Source: Paenibacillus gallinarum (GTDB taxonomy: Bacteria; Bacillota; Bacilli; Paenibacillales; Paenibacillaceae). Taken from it: 64,000 nucleotides of DNA. The stretch is taken from assembly GCF_014836635.1 (NCBI RefSeq), contig NZ_JACSQL010000013.1, positions 62,001-126,000 of the forward strand. The letters are read 5' to 3'. Under the pieces are notes generated by a model, which made no database searches, was not told the DNA's origin, and saw only the letters and a list, made by a program, of their open reading frames with translations. The position numbers and the translations under genes are program-made. Below are positions 17,292 to 26,492 of the stretch, in pieces (positions within the stretch are counted from its first letter, which is position 1; every line of letters starts with the position of its first letter).

Positions 17292-18422
17292 ATGGAGCTA
17301 ACGAAAGTTAACGAGAAGATCTTTCTTTCTTCACCGCATATGAGTGATGAAGGATATGAGATGGAATATATTAAGGAAGCATTTGATACGAACTGGATTG
17401 CACCTCTTGGAGAGAATGTAAATGGCTTTGAAAGAGAATTGGCGAACAAAGTTGGTTCAAAGGCTGCAGCAGCTTTGACTTCAGGTACTGCAGCAATCCA
17501 CCTGGCTTTGAAAGCTGCAGGAGTGGAAGAAGGGGATATTGTTTTCTGTCCGACGCTGACTTTCTCAGCCACAGCCAATCCCATTATTTATCAAAATGCA
17601 ATTCCTGTTTTTATCGATAGTGACTATGAAACCTGGAATATGAGTCCTTCCGCATTAGAGGAAGCTTTTATTAAGTATCCACATGTGAAAGCAGTAATCG
17701 TTGTTCACTTATATGGCTTGTCGGCAGATATGGATAAAATTATGGAGATTTGTAGGAGACATAAAGTGGCAGTGATTGAAGACGCTGCAGAATCACTAGG
17801 AACTTATTACAAAGGGCAACACACTGGGGTTTTTGGTGATTATGGCATTTTCTCTTTCAATGGAAACAAAATAATTACGACTTCCGGCGGTGGGATGCTT
17901 GTCTCAAATAATGAGGAACGAATTAACAAAGTAAGATTCTGGGCTACGCAATCAAGAGATCAAGCAAGGCATTACCAACATAGCGAATTAGGTTTCAATT
18001 ATCGCATGAGTAATGTTGTGGCAGGTATAGGCAGAGGACAGCTTAAAGTACTGGATTACCGAGTGGAAAAGAAAAAATATATATTCGATTTCTATAAGAG
18101 AGAATTAGAAGAACTTGATGGTGTTGAGTTTATGCCAAGCAATGAGTGGGATCAGCCAAACTATTGGCTAAGTTCAATGTTGTTGAAGGGAAATGTTAGA
18201 CCTCTAGATGTTATCGAAGCTCTTGAAAGAGAAAACATTGAGTCTAGGCCGGTCTGGAAGCCAATGCATTTGCAACCTTTTTTTGAACGTTTTGATTATT
18301 TAGGGCAGGGAGTATCAGATAGTTTATTTGAGAATGGTATCTGCCTTCCTTCTGACACGAAAATGACTGATTCTGATTTACAGAGGGTTACTAAGGTAAT
18401 AAAGGGGTTGTGGATGGAATAA
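17292..18422 (+). CDS. epsN: DegT/DnrJ/EryC1-type sugar aminotransferase (EpsN/PglE-like)
   Basis: 376 aa PLP enzyme. Recognisable elements are LTSGTAAIHLALKAAGV (phosphate-binding, about 62-78), VIEDAAESLGTYY (Asp that holds the pyridine N), and SFNGNKIITTSGGGML with the Schiff-base Lys193. It would transfer an amino group from glutamate to the 4-keto sugar made by the CapD-like dehydratase. Its stop codon overlaps the ATG of the next gene by one base (TAATG). The order aminotransferase-phosphoglycosyl transferase-acetyltransferase matches the PglE/C/D and EpsN/L/M sets. Confidence 0.92.
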   Translation: MELTKVNEKIFLSSPHMSDEGYEMEYIKEAFDTNWIAPLGENVNGFERELANKVGSKAAAALTSGTAAIHLALKAAGVEEGDIVFCPTLTFSATANPIIYQNAIPVFIDSDYETWNMSPSALEEAFIKYPHVKAVIVVHLYGLSADMDKIMEICRRHKVAVIEDAAESLGTYYKGQHTGVFGDYGIFSFNGNKIITTSGGGMLVSNNEERINKVRFWATQSRDQARHYQHSELGFNYRMSNVVAGIGRGQLKVLDYRVEKKKYIFDFYKRELEELDGVEFMPSNEWDQPNYWLSSMLLKGNVRPLDVIEALERENIESRPVWKPMHLQPFFERFDYLGQGVSDSLFENGICLPSDTKMTDSDLQRVTKVIKGLWME

Positions 18423-19063
18423 TGGAGGAGCGAAAGTTCAATATATATAGAAGGTTTATAAAAAGATCTATGGATATTGTGCTCTCATTGATAGCTTTAA
18501 TCATATTGAGTCCCGTATTAGCTTTACTCTTTCTACTAGTTAGAGTAAAACTAGGTAGCCCTGTATTGTTTAAACAGAGCAGACCGGGTCTTAATGAGAA
18601 AGTGTTTATGATGTATAAGTTCAGAACGATGACAGATGAGAGAGATGAAAACGGAGAGCTGCTTTCAGATCACATAAGGTTAACTAAATTCGGTAAGTTG
18701 TTAAGATCTACATCGCTTGATGAATTACCTGAGCTTTTTAATATTTTAAAGGGTGACATGTCGATTGTAGGCCCGAGACCGCTGTTGGTGCAATATTTAC
18801 CCTTATATACGGAAAGCCAAAAAAGACGCCATGATGTAAGACCAGGATTGTCTGGCCTTGCACAGGTAAATGGAAGAAATGCAATCAGTTGGGAAGAAAA
18901 ATTCGAACTGGATGTAGAATATGTTGACAATGTAAGCTTCATTAATGATTGGAAGATCATCTTTTTAACTATTAAAAAAGTGTTCCAGAGAGAAGGAATC
19001 AGTTCATCCGTTTCAGTTACGGTAGAACCTTTCAACGGAACACAAAGAAAGATGAAGTTATGA
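18422..19063 (+). CDS. epsL: phosphoglycosyl transferase (bacterial sugar transferase, EpsL/PglC-like)
   Basis: 213 aa from the ATG that overlaps the previous stop by one base; an in-frame GTG at 18410 lacks proper spacing. One re-entrant N-terminal membrane helix (RSMDIVLSLIALIILSPVLA) precedes the catalytic domain with FKQSRPG, YKFRTM, the DELPELFNIL Asp-Glu pair, SIVGPRPLL and GLSGLAQVNGRN. It is the short, monotopic class that transfers a sugar phosphate, commonly diNAcBac-1-P, onto undecaprenyl phosphate at the inner membrane. This is the first membrane step of repeat-unit assembly. It overlaps the acetyltransferase gene by four bases. Confidence 0.93.
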   Translation: MEERKFNIYRRFIKRSMDIVLSLIALIILSPVLALLFLLVRVKLGSPVLFKQSRPGLNEKVFMMYKFRTMTDERDENGELLSDHIRLTKFGKLLRSTSLDELPELFNILKGDMSIVGPRPLLVQYLPLYTESQKRRHDVRPGLSGLAQVNGRNAISWEEKFELDVEYVDNVSFINDWKIIFLTIKKVFQREGISSSVSVTVEPFNGTQRKMKL

Positions 19064-19677
19064 GGAATAAACTTCTAATTATTGGAGCGGGCGGTCACGG
19101 AAGAGTCATTGCTGATATAGCTTTACAAATGGAAAAGTGGAAGAGTATTGGCTTTTTAGATGACAGTAATACTAAACCCTATATGGGACTACATGTATTA
19201 GGAACAACTCAGAATTTATCCGAATATATCGACGAATACGAAATTATTGTAGGTATTGGTGATAATTCGAAACGAAAAGAAGTGAATGATCTTATTGAAT
19301 CATTTGGAGCAGAAATTCCTGTCTTAATTCACCCTAATGCGGTAATTGGATCCCAAGTTGTATTAGGAATGGGTACTGTAGTTATGGCAGGTGTAGTAGT
19401 AAACTGCTGTTCGGTAATAGGTAAAGGCTGCATTATTAATACGGGTTCAACAATAGACCATGACAACTCTATCGAAGATTTCGTTCATATTTCACCAGGA
19501 GTACATTTAGCAGGTTCAGTTAATGTTGGATATGGATCATGGTTGGGGATAGGAAGCGTTGTTAGTAATAACATTAAAATCAATAATAACTGTATACTTG
19601 GCGCGGGCTCAGTAGTTGTTAAGGATATAACTGAAGCAGGCGTATTTGCTGGAATACCGGCCAAAAGGTTGAAATGA
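19060..19677 (+). CDS. epsM: left-handed beta-helix sugar N-acetyltransferase (EpsM/PglD/NeuD-like)
   Basis: 205 aa. The N-terminal Rossmann-like sugar-nucleotide domain starts LLIIGAGGHGRVIADIA. From about residue 88 the hexapeptide repeats form a beta-helix with the catalytic His in STIDHDNSIEDFVHISPG, ending GAGSVVVKDI and GIPAKRLK. In the PglD/EpsM group it acetylates the 4-amino group to give a UDP-diacetamido-trideoxy-hexose. It is coupled by an ATGA overlap to the phosphoglycosyl transferase gene. Confidence 0.92.
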   Translation: MRNKLLIIGAGGHGRVIADIALQMEKWKSIGFLDDSNTKPYMGLHVLGTTQNLSEYIDEYEIIVGIGDNSKRKEVNDLIESFGAEIPVLIHPNAVIGSQVVLGMGTVVMAGVVVNCCSVIGKGCIINTGSTIDHDNSIEDFVHISPGVHLAGSVNVGYGSWLGIGSVVSNNIKINNNCILGAGSVVVKDITEAGVFAGIPAKRLK

Positions 19678-19699
19678 ACTATGGACTGGGGAGAAAAAA

Positions 19700-20866
19700 G
19701 TGGAGTTGTTATATAAAGTTCTTTTTTTTGTGAGTGGTTTTATTATCTTTTGGGCAATGATCGGCTATCCAATATCATTGAAAATGATTGGAAAAAAGTA
19801 CAAGGATAGAAGGCTTAAAAAAGATTACTCTCATCAACCTACGGTAACGATTATGGTAGTCGCTCATAATGAGGAGAAAGTCATTCTTGAGAAGTTGAAC
19901 AATATAGTTAGTCTGAACTATCCACAAGAGAAAATTGAGTTTCTTATTGCCTCCGATAATAGTACAGATAAAACTAATGAAATCGTTAAATCTTTCATTA
20001 ATGATCATAGAGATTTGAAAATAAGACTTTATGAAGTTAAGGCTCGTAAAGGCAAGACAAATGCACAAAATGAGGCGCATAAGACGGTAACAACCGACTA
20101 TCTTATCATGACTGATGCTAACTCAATTATGTCTAAAGACTCGGTTATAGAGCTAATGGCTGCTTTTACATCTGATGACATTGCTTATGTTTCGGGCAAG
20201 TTATCCATAATAAATCAACAATCTAGTGATACAAGTAAAGCTGAAGCCAGCTATTGGGACAGTGATTTAGCTAGCCGTGAAACTGAGGGCAGAATTCAAA
20301 CTATTACAGCTGGTAATGGTGCATTATATGCAATAAGAACAGCTGATTATTATGACTTTGACCCAATACAATGTCATGATAGCGCAATGCCACCTCTGTA
20401 TGCTTTACAAGGAAAACGAGCGATTGCTAATCATGATGCAGTTGCCTACGAGAAAGCTGGAGAGAATATTGAAGATGAGTTCGGTAGAAAAGTCAGAATG
20501 AATCGAATCATCCTAAAACATATCTTGCCAGATATCAGGATCCTAAATCTTTTTAAGTATAAATGGTTCTCTTATTTTTATTTCGGACATAGAACCTGCA
20601 GGTATTTACTATGGATCGCTCACTTACTGGTTTTCATAACGAACCTTCTTTTAATACCTGAATCACCACTGTACACCTTAGTTTTTGTATTTCAGGTGTT
20701 GTTCTATCTCATAGCCTTACTAGTGTTATTTAGTAAGACAAATAATAAATATTTAAACCTAGTTTATTATTACTGTGTGACCATTCTTGCACAATGGTGT
20801 GGCGTCTTCAATATATTAACTGGGAAAGCAAAGCCTTTTTGGGAAAAGGCAGAGAGTACAAGATGA
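19700..20866 (+). CDS. family-2 glycosyltransferase with membrane segments
   Basis: 388 aa, GTG start. One N-terminal helix (about 5-26), a GT-A domain (about 48-280) with TIMVVAHNEEKVILEKL, SDNSTDKT and MTDANS (the DXD-like site), and three C-terminal helices (about 300-375). The layout resembles processive or EpsH-like GT2 enzymes; a strict QxxRW motif is not evident (RKVRMNR in that place). It probably adds a sugar to the lipid-linked repeat unit on the cytosolic side. Confidence 0.88.
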   Translation: MELLYKVLFFVSGFIIFWAMIGYPISLKMIGKKYKDRRLKKDYSHQPTVTIMVVAHNEEKVILEKLNNIVSLNYPQEKIEFLIASDNSTDKTNEIVKSFINDHRDLKIRLYEVKARKGKTNAQNEAHKTVTTDYLIMTDANSIMSKDSVIELMAAFTSDDIAYVSGKLSIINQQSSDTSKAEASYWDSDLASRETEGRIQTITAGNGALYAIRTADYYDFDPIQCHDSAMPPLYALQGKRAIANHDAVAYEKAGENIEDEFGRKVRMNRIILKHILPDIRILNLFKYKWFSYFYFGHRTCRYLLWIAHLLVFITNLLLIPESPLYTLVFVFQVLFYLIALLVLFSKTNNKYLNLVYYYCVTILAQWCGVFNILTGKAKPFWEKAESTR

Positions 20867-20900
20867 AATCTAATTCTATCTGTGTATCGGAGGAAGAGAA

Positions 20901-21953
20901 TTGTACAAATTAGGCATTTGTGGACATTTTGGAACTGGTCAAAATTTAGTTGATGGACAATCTATAAAGACAAATATATTTAAAAATGAAGTTGGAAGAA
21001 TATTAGGTAATGAACAAATTAAAACTCTTGATACTCATAAGTGGAAGAAAAATCCCTTATTATTGCTTGTTAATTCTATAAGTCTATTTTTTTCGTGTGA
21101 GAAAGTGGCGATTTTGCCAGGTCAGAATGGATTGAAGGTTATTTTACCTTTCTTTTTATTTTTAAGTAGAGTCTTCAAAAAAGAAGTGCATTATATAGTA
21201 ATAGGTGGATGGCTGCCTGATTTCCTGCAAAAAAACAACAAATTTTTAAAATATATCAAAAAAATAAAAAGTATCCATGTAGAAAGTCATTCGATGATTA
21301 GAAAACTGAATGAAGCCGGAATTGATAATGTTTTTTATATGCCTAATATCAAAAGATTAAATTATTTATCGGAAGAACAACTTGTATATGAGCACCAAAT
21401 ACCATACAAGCTCTGTACTTTCTCAAGAGTTATTAAAGAGAAGGGAATTGAAAATGCAATTGATGCTGTAACATCTGTTAATAATAAATTCAAAAAAAAA
21501 ATTTACACTTTAGATATATATGGTCCTATCGATGAATCCTACAAGCAAGAATTCGCAAAAGTTATGGAGAATGTAGACGATTCTATAAATTATAAAGGTG
21601 TGATTTCCTACGACAACACAGTTTCAATTTTGAAAGATTATTACTTATTATTGTTTCCCACGTATTATTCCGGTGAAGGATTTGCAGGGACATTATTAGA
21701 CTCATTAGCTTCTGGGGTACCAATTATAGCGTCTGATTGGCGTTATAACAGTGAAATTGTTAAGGATGGTGTTACGGGCTTTGTGTATAGTGTGAATAAA
21801 CCTCAGGAAATGATAACTATATTAGAAAATATAATTGATAATCCTCATTCTGTAATATCAATGAAACGAAACTGTTTGAGAGAATATAAGAAATATGATC
21901 CTACCCACGTTGTTCAATCATTTTTGAATATAATTTATGAAGGGGCATTGTAA
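20901..21953 (+). CDS. family-4 glycosyltransferase
   Basis: 350 aa. TTG start supported by GGAGGAAGAG 8 bases upstream. The N-terminus has GICGHFGTGQNLVDGQSIKT, a GT-B acceptor-domain loop; the C-terminal donor domain has CTFSRVIKEKGIENAI and GEGFAGTLLDSLASGVPIIA, the last being the EX7E zone with Asp at the second position. Expected to add a sugar to the lipid-linked oligosaccharide. Base composition from here to about 27.9 kb is clearly more AT-rich than in the flanking genes. Confidence 0.87.
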   Translation: MYKLGICGHFGTGQNLVDGQSIKTNIFKNEVGRILGNEQIKTLDTHKWKKNPLLLLVNSISLFFSCEKVAILPGQNGLKVILPFFLFLSRVFKKEVHYIVIGGWLPDFLQKNNKFLKYIKKIKSIHVESHSMIRKLNEAGIDNVFYMPNIKRLNYLSEEQLVYEHQIPYKLCTFSRVIKEKGIENAIDAVTSVNNKFKKKIYTLDIYGPIDESYKQEFAKVMENVDDSINYKGVISYDNTVSILKDYYLLLFPTYYSGEGFAGTLLDSLASGVPIIASDWRYNSEIVKDGVTGFVYSVNKPQEMITILENIIDNPHSVISMKRNCLREYKKYDPTHVVQSFLNIIYEGAL

Positions 21954-21955
21954 TA

Positions 21956-23149
21956 GTGAGAAAAAAGAATATTTTGCTCACCGTTCCTAATTTAGATTCA
22001 GGTGGGGCTGAAAGAGTTGTATCAAGAATAAGTGAAATACTCAATGAAGATTATAATGTTTTCATAGCTTTATTTGATGGTTCAGTACAAATGTATGAAT
22101 GTAAAGGTGAAGTTATTAATTTAAATCTCCCTGCAAAGAAAAATATGGTAAATAAATTATTAAGAATAGTACAAAGAATATATAGACTAAAAAAAGTGAA
22201 AAAACAATATAAGATTGATACTTCCATTAGTTTCTTGGAAACTGCAAATATTATTAATATACTTTCCAAACATAACGAAAAGACAGTGATATCAGTGAGG
22301 AATTACATAAAAAAAGAACGAGGTAATGGACTCATTGATAAAATTTATGTATTTCTGATAAAAATTCTATTCAACAGAGCAGATTACATAGTGCCTGTTT
22401 CAAAGTTATTAGGTCAAAGTTTACAAGAGGACTACAAGATTAATAGGGATAAAATAAAGGTAGTCTATAATCCATACAATGTAGATGAAATCTCAAGCTT
22501 ATCTCAGTATGAATTAGAACCGAGATATAAGGACTTCTTTACAGGTGAAAATACAGTTATATCCATTGGAAGGTTAAGTCATCAAAAGGGGTATTGGCAT
22601 TTAATAAAGGCATTTAAATTAGTGAATGAGGATCTCCCTAGTTCTAAATTAGTAATTATTGGACAAGGACCACAAGAAGAGAAAATCAAAAGTTTAATTG
22701 ATGAGTACGAGTTGTGCGATTCGGTATTATTATTGGGATATCAGAGTAATCCATTTAAATATATTAAGAATAGTGATTTATATGTAATGACATCCCTCTT
22801 TGAAGGTTTTCCTAATGCGCTAGTAGAAGCAATGGCATGTAAAAAACCAGTCATTAGTACGGATTGTAGGTCTGGACCAAGAGAAATACTTTTCGATAAT
22901 AGTGAACTTAATATATGTGCAACTGAAATAGAGTATGCAGATTATGGTGTTATAGTACCGCCTCTTCTCGAGTATGAAGATTGGAGTACTAATATTGATT
23001 ACAGCGATAAGGTTTTAGCGAAGGCGATCATGAATGTTTTAACAGATGATCAAATCCAGACTAAATACAGCAGAAAAGCATATAATAGAGCTCATGACTT
23101 CAGCTACCAAAATTGCAAAAAAATATTAGATGAAATCATTGGATTGTGA
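21956..23149 (+). CDS. family-4 glycosyltransferase
   Basis: 397 aa, GTG start three bases after the previous stop. The N-terminus LLTVPNLDSGGAERVVSRIS is a classic GT-B start. The donor half has SIGRLSHQKGYWHLIKAF, LVIIGQGPQEEKIKSLI and LFEGFPNALVEAMACKKPVI with a full EX7E motif. The acceptor and sugar are unknown. It is translationally close-coupled to both neighbours. Confidence 0.92.
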   Translation: MRKKNILLTVPNLDSGGAERVVSRISEILNEDYNVFIALFDGSVQMYECKGEVINLNLPAKKNMVNKLLRIVQRIYRLKKVKKQYKIDTSISFLETANIINILSKHNEKTVISVRNYIKKERGNGLIDKIYVFLIKILFNRADYIVPVSKLLGQSLQEDYKINRDKIKVVYNPYNVDEISSLSQYELEPRYKDFFTGENTVISIGRLSHQKGYWHLIKAFKLVNEDLPSSKLVIIGQGPQEEKIKSLIDEYELCDSVLLLGYQSNPFKYIKNSDLYVMTSLFEGFPNALVEAMACKKPVISTDCRSGPREILFDNSELNICATEIEYADYGVIVPPLLEYEDWSTNIDYSDKVLAKAIMNVLTDDQIQTKYSRKAYNRAHDFSYQNCKKILDEIIGL

Positions 23150-23166
23150 CTTGAAAGGAAGACATA

Positions 23167-24390
23167 ATGAGATATTTATCTACTACGGTAATAAAGCATA
23201 GAAAAAGATTTCCACTTAATTTAGATAATTCAATTATGTTATTTTTTCTGTTCTATATGGTTTCTTACCATATATTTTCATATAGAACAGAATTAGTGTT
23301 TATCTCAGAGATATTATTATTAATTATGCTGAGCTTGATCCTGTTGAGTATATTGAATAGAACTAAGATATATATCGGGACTTATTTTTGGATGCTTACC
23401 TTTTTTTTTCTGTGGGCAGCGTTAACCTTTTTTTGGGCAACAGATTATCAACTGACCTATAGTAAAATATTGACACTTGGTCAACTTTGTTTAATTTCCT
23501 ATGTTATATTTAACTATTTCGATAGTATAGAGAAAATTGAACGTGCAATAAAGATAATCACTTATTCCTATATAGTCCTGGGTATATACACAACTAGTAT
23601 TTATGGAGTTTCTAATTTATTTTCTGGGAATATTTCATACAGAATTGGTTCCCAAATTAGCCAGGAGAACGTATTAGGAGTGTCATTATCCATAGGTACA
23701 TTGTTTTGCTTTTTTATGTCCTATTATAAAAAAAAGAAATTATATTATGTATACGCATTATTCTTGTTGATATTATCTTCCTTTACAGGATCAAGAAAAT
23801 CACTAGTAGCAGTTATGCTTGGGATATTCTTATTAATCTTTCTAAAAAATAGATCCAAAAAAATATTAAAAACTGTGAGTATTATTATATCGTTTGGAAT
23901 GATTTTATATTTCATCTTAAATCTCCCTATGTTTGATGCGGTGTTGGGAAGAATGGAGTCATTTTATAATCTTTTAATCGGAAATGGAACGGTGGATAAC
24001 TCCTCATTGACTAGATCGAATATGATTAGCTTTGGATGGGAGTTATTCTTGGACAAACCTGCTATCGGATATGGTTATGACTCATTTAGATTTTATTGGG
24101 GGGGGATTGACAGAGCAACATATTCACATAACAACTATATAGAAATGCTTGTAAATGGTGGCTTAATTGCCTTTATTTCATACTATTTAATGTATGCTTA
24201 TTCTCTTTATAAGCTCGGTAAACTGTCTTACAGATTCAATGAAATTGCCATACTATTTTTCGTAATAATAATAATTAGTTTAATACTAGATGTTGCTGCT
24301 ATTACTTATTACTCAAAGGTAACCTTTATACACTTTGCAATATTTTTTTCTTATATTAGAGTTGCGAATCCTGTGTCTACTCGAATATAG
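23167..24390 (+). CDS. Wzy-type O-antigen/capsule polymerase
   Basis: 407 aa with about 11 membrane helices. The large periplasm-facing loop contains SSLTRSNMISFGWELFLDKP, GYGYDSFRFYWGG and YSHNNYIEMLVNGGLIAFI, the Wzy_C/O-antigen-ligase signature. It should join repeat units outside the membrane, with chain length set by the Wzz-like protein at 11961. A second, unrelated-looking polymerase lies reversed at 32471. Confidence 0.85.
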   Translation: MRYLSTTVIKHRKRFPLNLDNSIMLFFLFYMVSYHIFSYRTELVFISEILLLIMLSLILLSILNRTKIYIGTYFWMLTFFFLWAALTFFWATDYQLTYSKILTLGQLCLISYVIFNYFDSIEKIERAIKIITYSYIVLGIYTTSIYGVSNLFSGNISYRIGSQISQENVLGVSLSIGTLFCFFMSYYKKKKLYYVYALFLLILSSFTGSRKSLVAVMLGIFLLIFLKNRSKKILKTVSIIISFGMILYFILNLPMFDAVLGRMESFYNLLIGNGTVDNSSLTRSNMISFGWELFLDKPAIGYGYDSFRFYWGGIDRATYSHNNYIEMLVNGGLIAFISYYLMYAYSLYKLGKLSYRFNEIAILFFVIIIISLILDVAAITYYSKVTFIHFAIFFSYIRVANPVSTRI

Positions 24391-24433
24391 AGCAGGATTT
24401 CATATTTTATTTATACTGGGTGGGTGAATATAG

Positions 24434-25330
24434 TTGAAGTATACATTTAGAAGGAATTTTTACAATCCGTTTAAAATTATACAGTTTGCTGCTGCCAAGG
24501 GGTGGCTTAATATGATTCCAGATAAGTTGTATTTAAAAATAATGTTTTATGCTTGTTGTAGAAAAAAACTCGATTTTGAAGATCCTAAATTGTTCAATGA
24601 AAAACTTCAATATCTTAAATTATATGATAGAAAACCCGAATATACGAATTATGTGGATAAATTTGAAGTGCGTAAGTATATTAAACGAGTTATTGGAGAT
24701 GATTATTTAATTCCTTTAATAGGTGTATACAATAATTTTGACGAAATTAATTTTGAAAAGTTGCCTGATAAGTTTGTTCTTAAATGTACTCATGATTCAG
24801 GGGGAGTAATAATCTGCGAAGATAAAAATAAATTCAATCAATTTCAAGCCAAAAAGACTATAAATAGTCATCTCAAAAAGAATTATTTTTATTATGGTAG
24901 AGAATGGCCATATAAAAATATCCCCCCTCGTATTATATGTGAACAATTTATTGAGACTCCAGATGGAAAAGCGCCAACTGACTATAAATTCATGTGTTTT
25001 AATGGTCAACCTGAATATATACAGGTGCATACTGATCGATTTGGTCCGATGTATACGAAGGACTATTATGATATTAATTGGAAAAAAACCAATATTCGCC
25101 AAGGTGTTCCGAACTCGGATATGATATTACCTAGACCAAAAAATCTTGGTGTCATGATTGATATAGCAAAAAAACTTTCGGAAAAAATCCCTCATTCTCG
25201 AATTGATTTATATGAACAAGATGGAAAGATATATTTTGGAGAAATTACTCTATATCCAAATTCAGGATTTAAAAATTTTATTAACGAAGATGACGACTAT
25301 CTTATGGGGCAATTGATCCAATTACCTTAA
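24434..25330 (+). CDS. TupA-like ATP-grasp protein
   Basis: 298 aa, TTG start with GGGTGGGTGA upstream. The chain matches the TupA-like ATP-grasp family of polysaccharide loci: LFNEKLQYLKLYDRKPEYT, DKFEVRKYIKRVIGDDYLIPLIGVY, LPDKFVLKCTHDSGG, ICEQFIE, DYKFMCFNG and the C-terminal RIDLYEQDGKIYFGEITLYPNSG with the metal/ATP-binding acidic residues. TupA is required for the peptide part of teichuronopeptide in alkaliphilic Bacillus. ATP-grasp enzymes form amide or ester bonds, so it may attach an amino acid to the polysaccharide; that is inference. Confidence 0.85.
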   Translation: MKYTFRRNFYNPFKIIQFAAAKGWLNMIPDKLYLKIMFYACCRKKLDFEDPKLFNEKLQYLKLYDRKPEYTNYVDKFEVRKYIKRVIGDDYLIPLIGVYNNFDEINFEKLPDKFVLKCTHDSGGVIICEDKNKFNQFQAKKTINSHLKKNYFYYGREWPYKNIPPRIICEQFIETPDGKAPTDYKFMCFNGQPEYIQVHTDRFGPMYTKDYYDINWKKTNIRQGVPNSDMILPRPKNLGVMIDIAKKLSEKIPHSRIDLYEQDGKIYFGEITLYPNSGFKNFINEDDDYLMGQLIQLP

Positions 25331-25349
25331 AAAAGAATGGAGGGCAACT

Positions 25350-26492
25350 ATGAAGGTAATTATTGGTGGCGATTTAGTACCAACCTCTACTAATTATGAT
25401 TTATTTGAAGATGAAGACAGTAAGAAGTTACTGGGAGAAGAATTATATTCTCTATGGAATTCAGTTGAAATGCGAATATTCAATTTAGAGGTCCCTCTAA
25501 CAGATCAAAATACTCCTATTCAGAAATGTGGGCCAAATCTAAAAACTCCGACTAGGACAATAAAGGGAATCAAAAAGTTAAACCCATCTCTAATTACTCT
25601 TGCAAATAACCATATTCTTGATCAAGGTATTAATGGATTAAATTCGACAACTGCTCTTTTAGAAAGCGAGAAAATTCCATTTATTGGAGCTGGGAAAAAT
25701 ATATCTGATGCATCCAAACCTTATATTTTTAGAAAAAATGGAATTTCTGTGGGGTTTTATACTTGTGCAGAAAACGAGTTTACTATTGCCACAGAAAGAA
25801 ATCCTGGAGCTAATCCATTTGATCCGCTTGAGAGCTTAGATCATATTAATAAGTTGAAGTCTGAATGTGATTATGTTGTTGTTCTATACCATGGCGGGAA
25901 AGAACATTATCGATATCCATCGCCTTACCTTCAGAAAGTTTGTAGAAAGATAGTAGAGAAGGGCGCTGATGTTGTGATTTGTCAGCATAGCCATTGCGTT
26001 GGTTCTTTTGAGGAATATAATAATTCCACAATAATTTATGGGCAAGGGAACTTTATTTTTAACAAATATGATAATGAATACTGGAGAACCAGTATCTTGG
26101 TATATTTAAATATTGGTGAAAGTGTAAATGTGAGTTACGTACCAATTATTACAGACAATAATTCAATACGTTTAGCTAATGCTCGTGAGTCTCATGACAT
26201 ATTAGCTGCATTTAACAATAGATCTAAGGAGTTGCTACAGGAAGGAGTCATTGAATCTAAATACGAACAATTCGCAAATGAAAAAATTGAAAGTTATCTG
26301 AGAGCCCTTTCTGGTGTTGGTAAATGGACTTCAAGGATTGATCGAAAAATAATGAACGGGCGTCTCATGAAGAGAAAATACAGTAAAAGCAGATTATTAG
26401 CGATTCAAAATTTTATAGAATGCGAAGCTCACAGAGAACTGCTGCTGAAGGGTCTAAAAGGATTTAGAGGGGATAATCTTAGTGGAAGATAA
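25350..26492 (+). CDS. CapA-like metallophosphatase-fold protein (PGA_cap family)
   Basis: 380 aa. The CapA domain occupies about 1-250: GGDLVPT, FNLEVPLTD, TLANNHILDQG (Asn-His metal ligands), GFYTCAENEF, VVLYHGGKE and GADVVICQHSHCVGSFE with ...IYGQGNF. CapA proteins are needed for poly-gamma-glutamate synthesis or attachment in Bacillus. Unlike classical CapA, this one begins directly with the catalytic domain and shows no signal peptide or membrane anchor, so it is probably cytosolic. It directly follows the TupA-like gene and overlaps the flippase gene by 11 bases. Confidence 0.87.
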   Translation: MKVIIGGDLVPTSTNYDLFEDEDSKKLLGEELYSLWNSVEMRIFNLEVPLTDQNTPIQKCGPNLKTPTRTIKGIKKLNPSLITLANNHILDQGINGLNSTTALLESEKIPFIGAGKNISDASKPYIFRKNGISVGFYTCAENEFTIATERNPGANPFDPLESLDHINKLKSECDYVVVLYHGGKEHYRYPSPYLQKVCRKIVEKGADVVICQHSHCVGSFEEYNNSTIIYGQGNFIFNKYDNEYWRTSILVYLNIGESVNVSYVPIITDNNSIRLANARESHDILAAFNNRSKELLQEGVIESKYEQFANEKIESYLRALSGVGKWTSRIDRKIMNGRLMKRKYSKSRLLAIQNFIECEAHRELLLKGLKGFRGDNLSGR

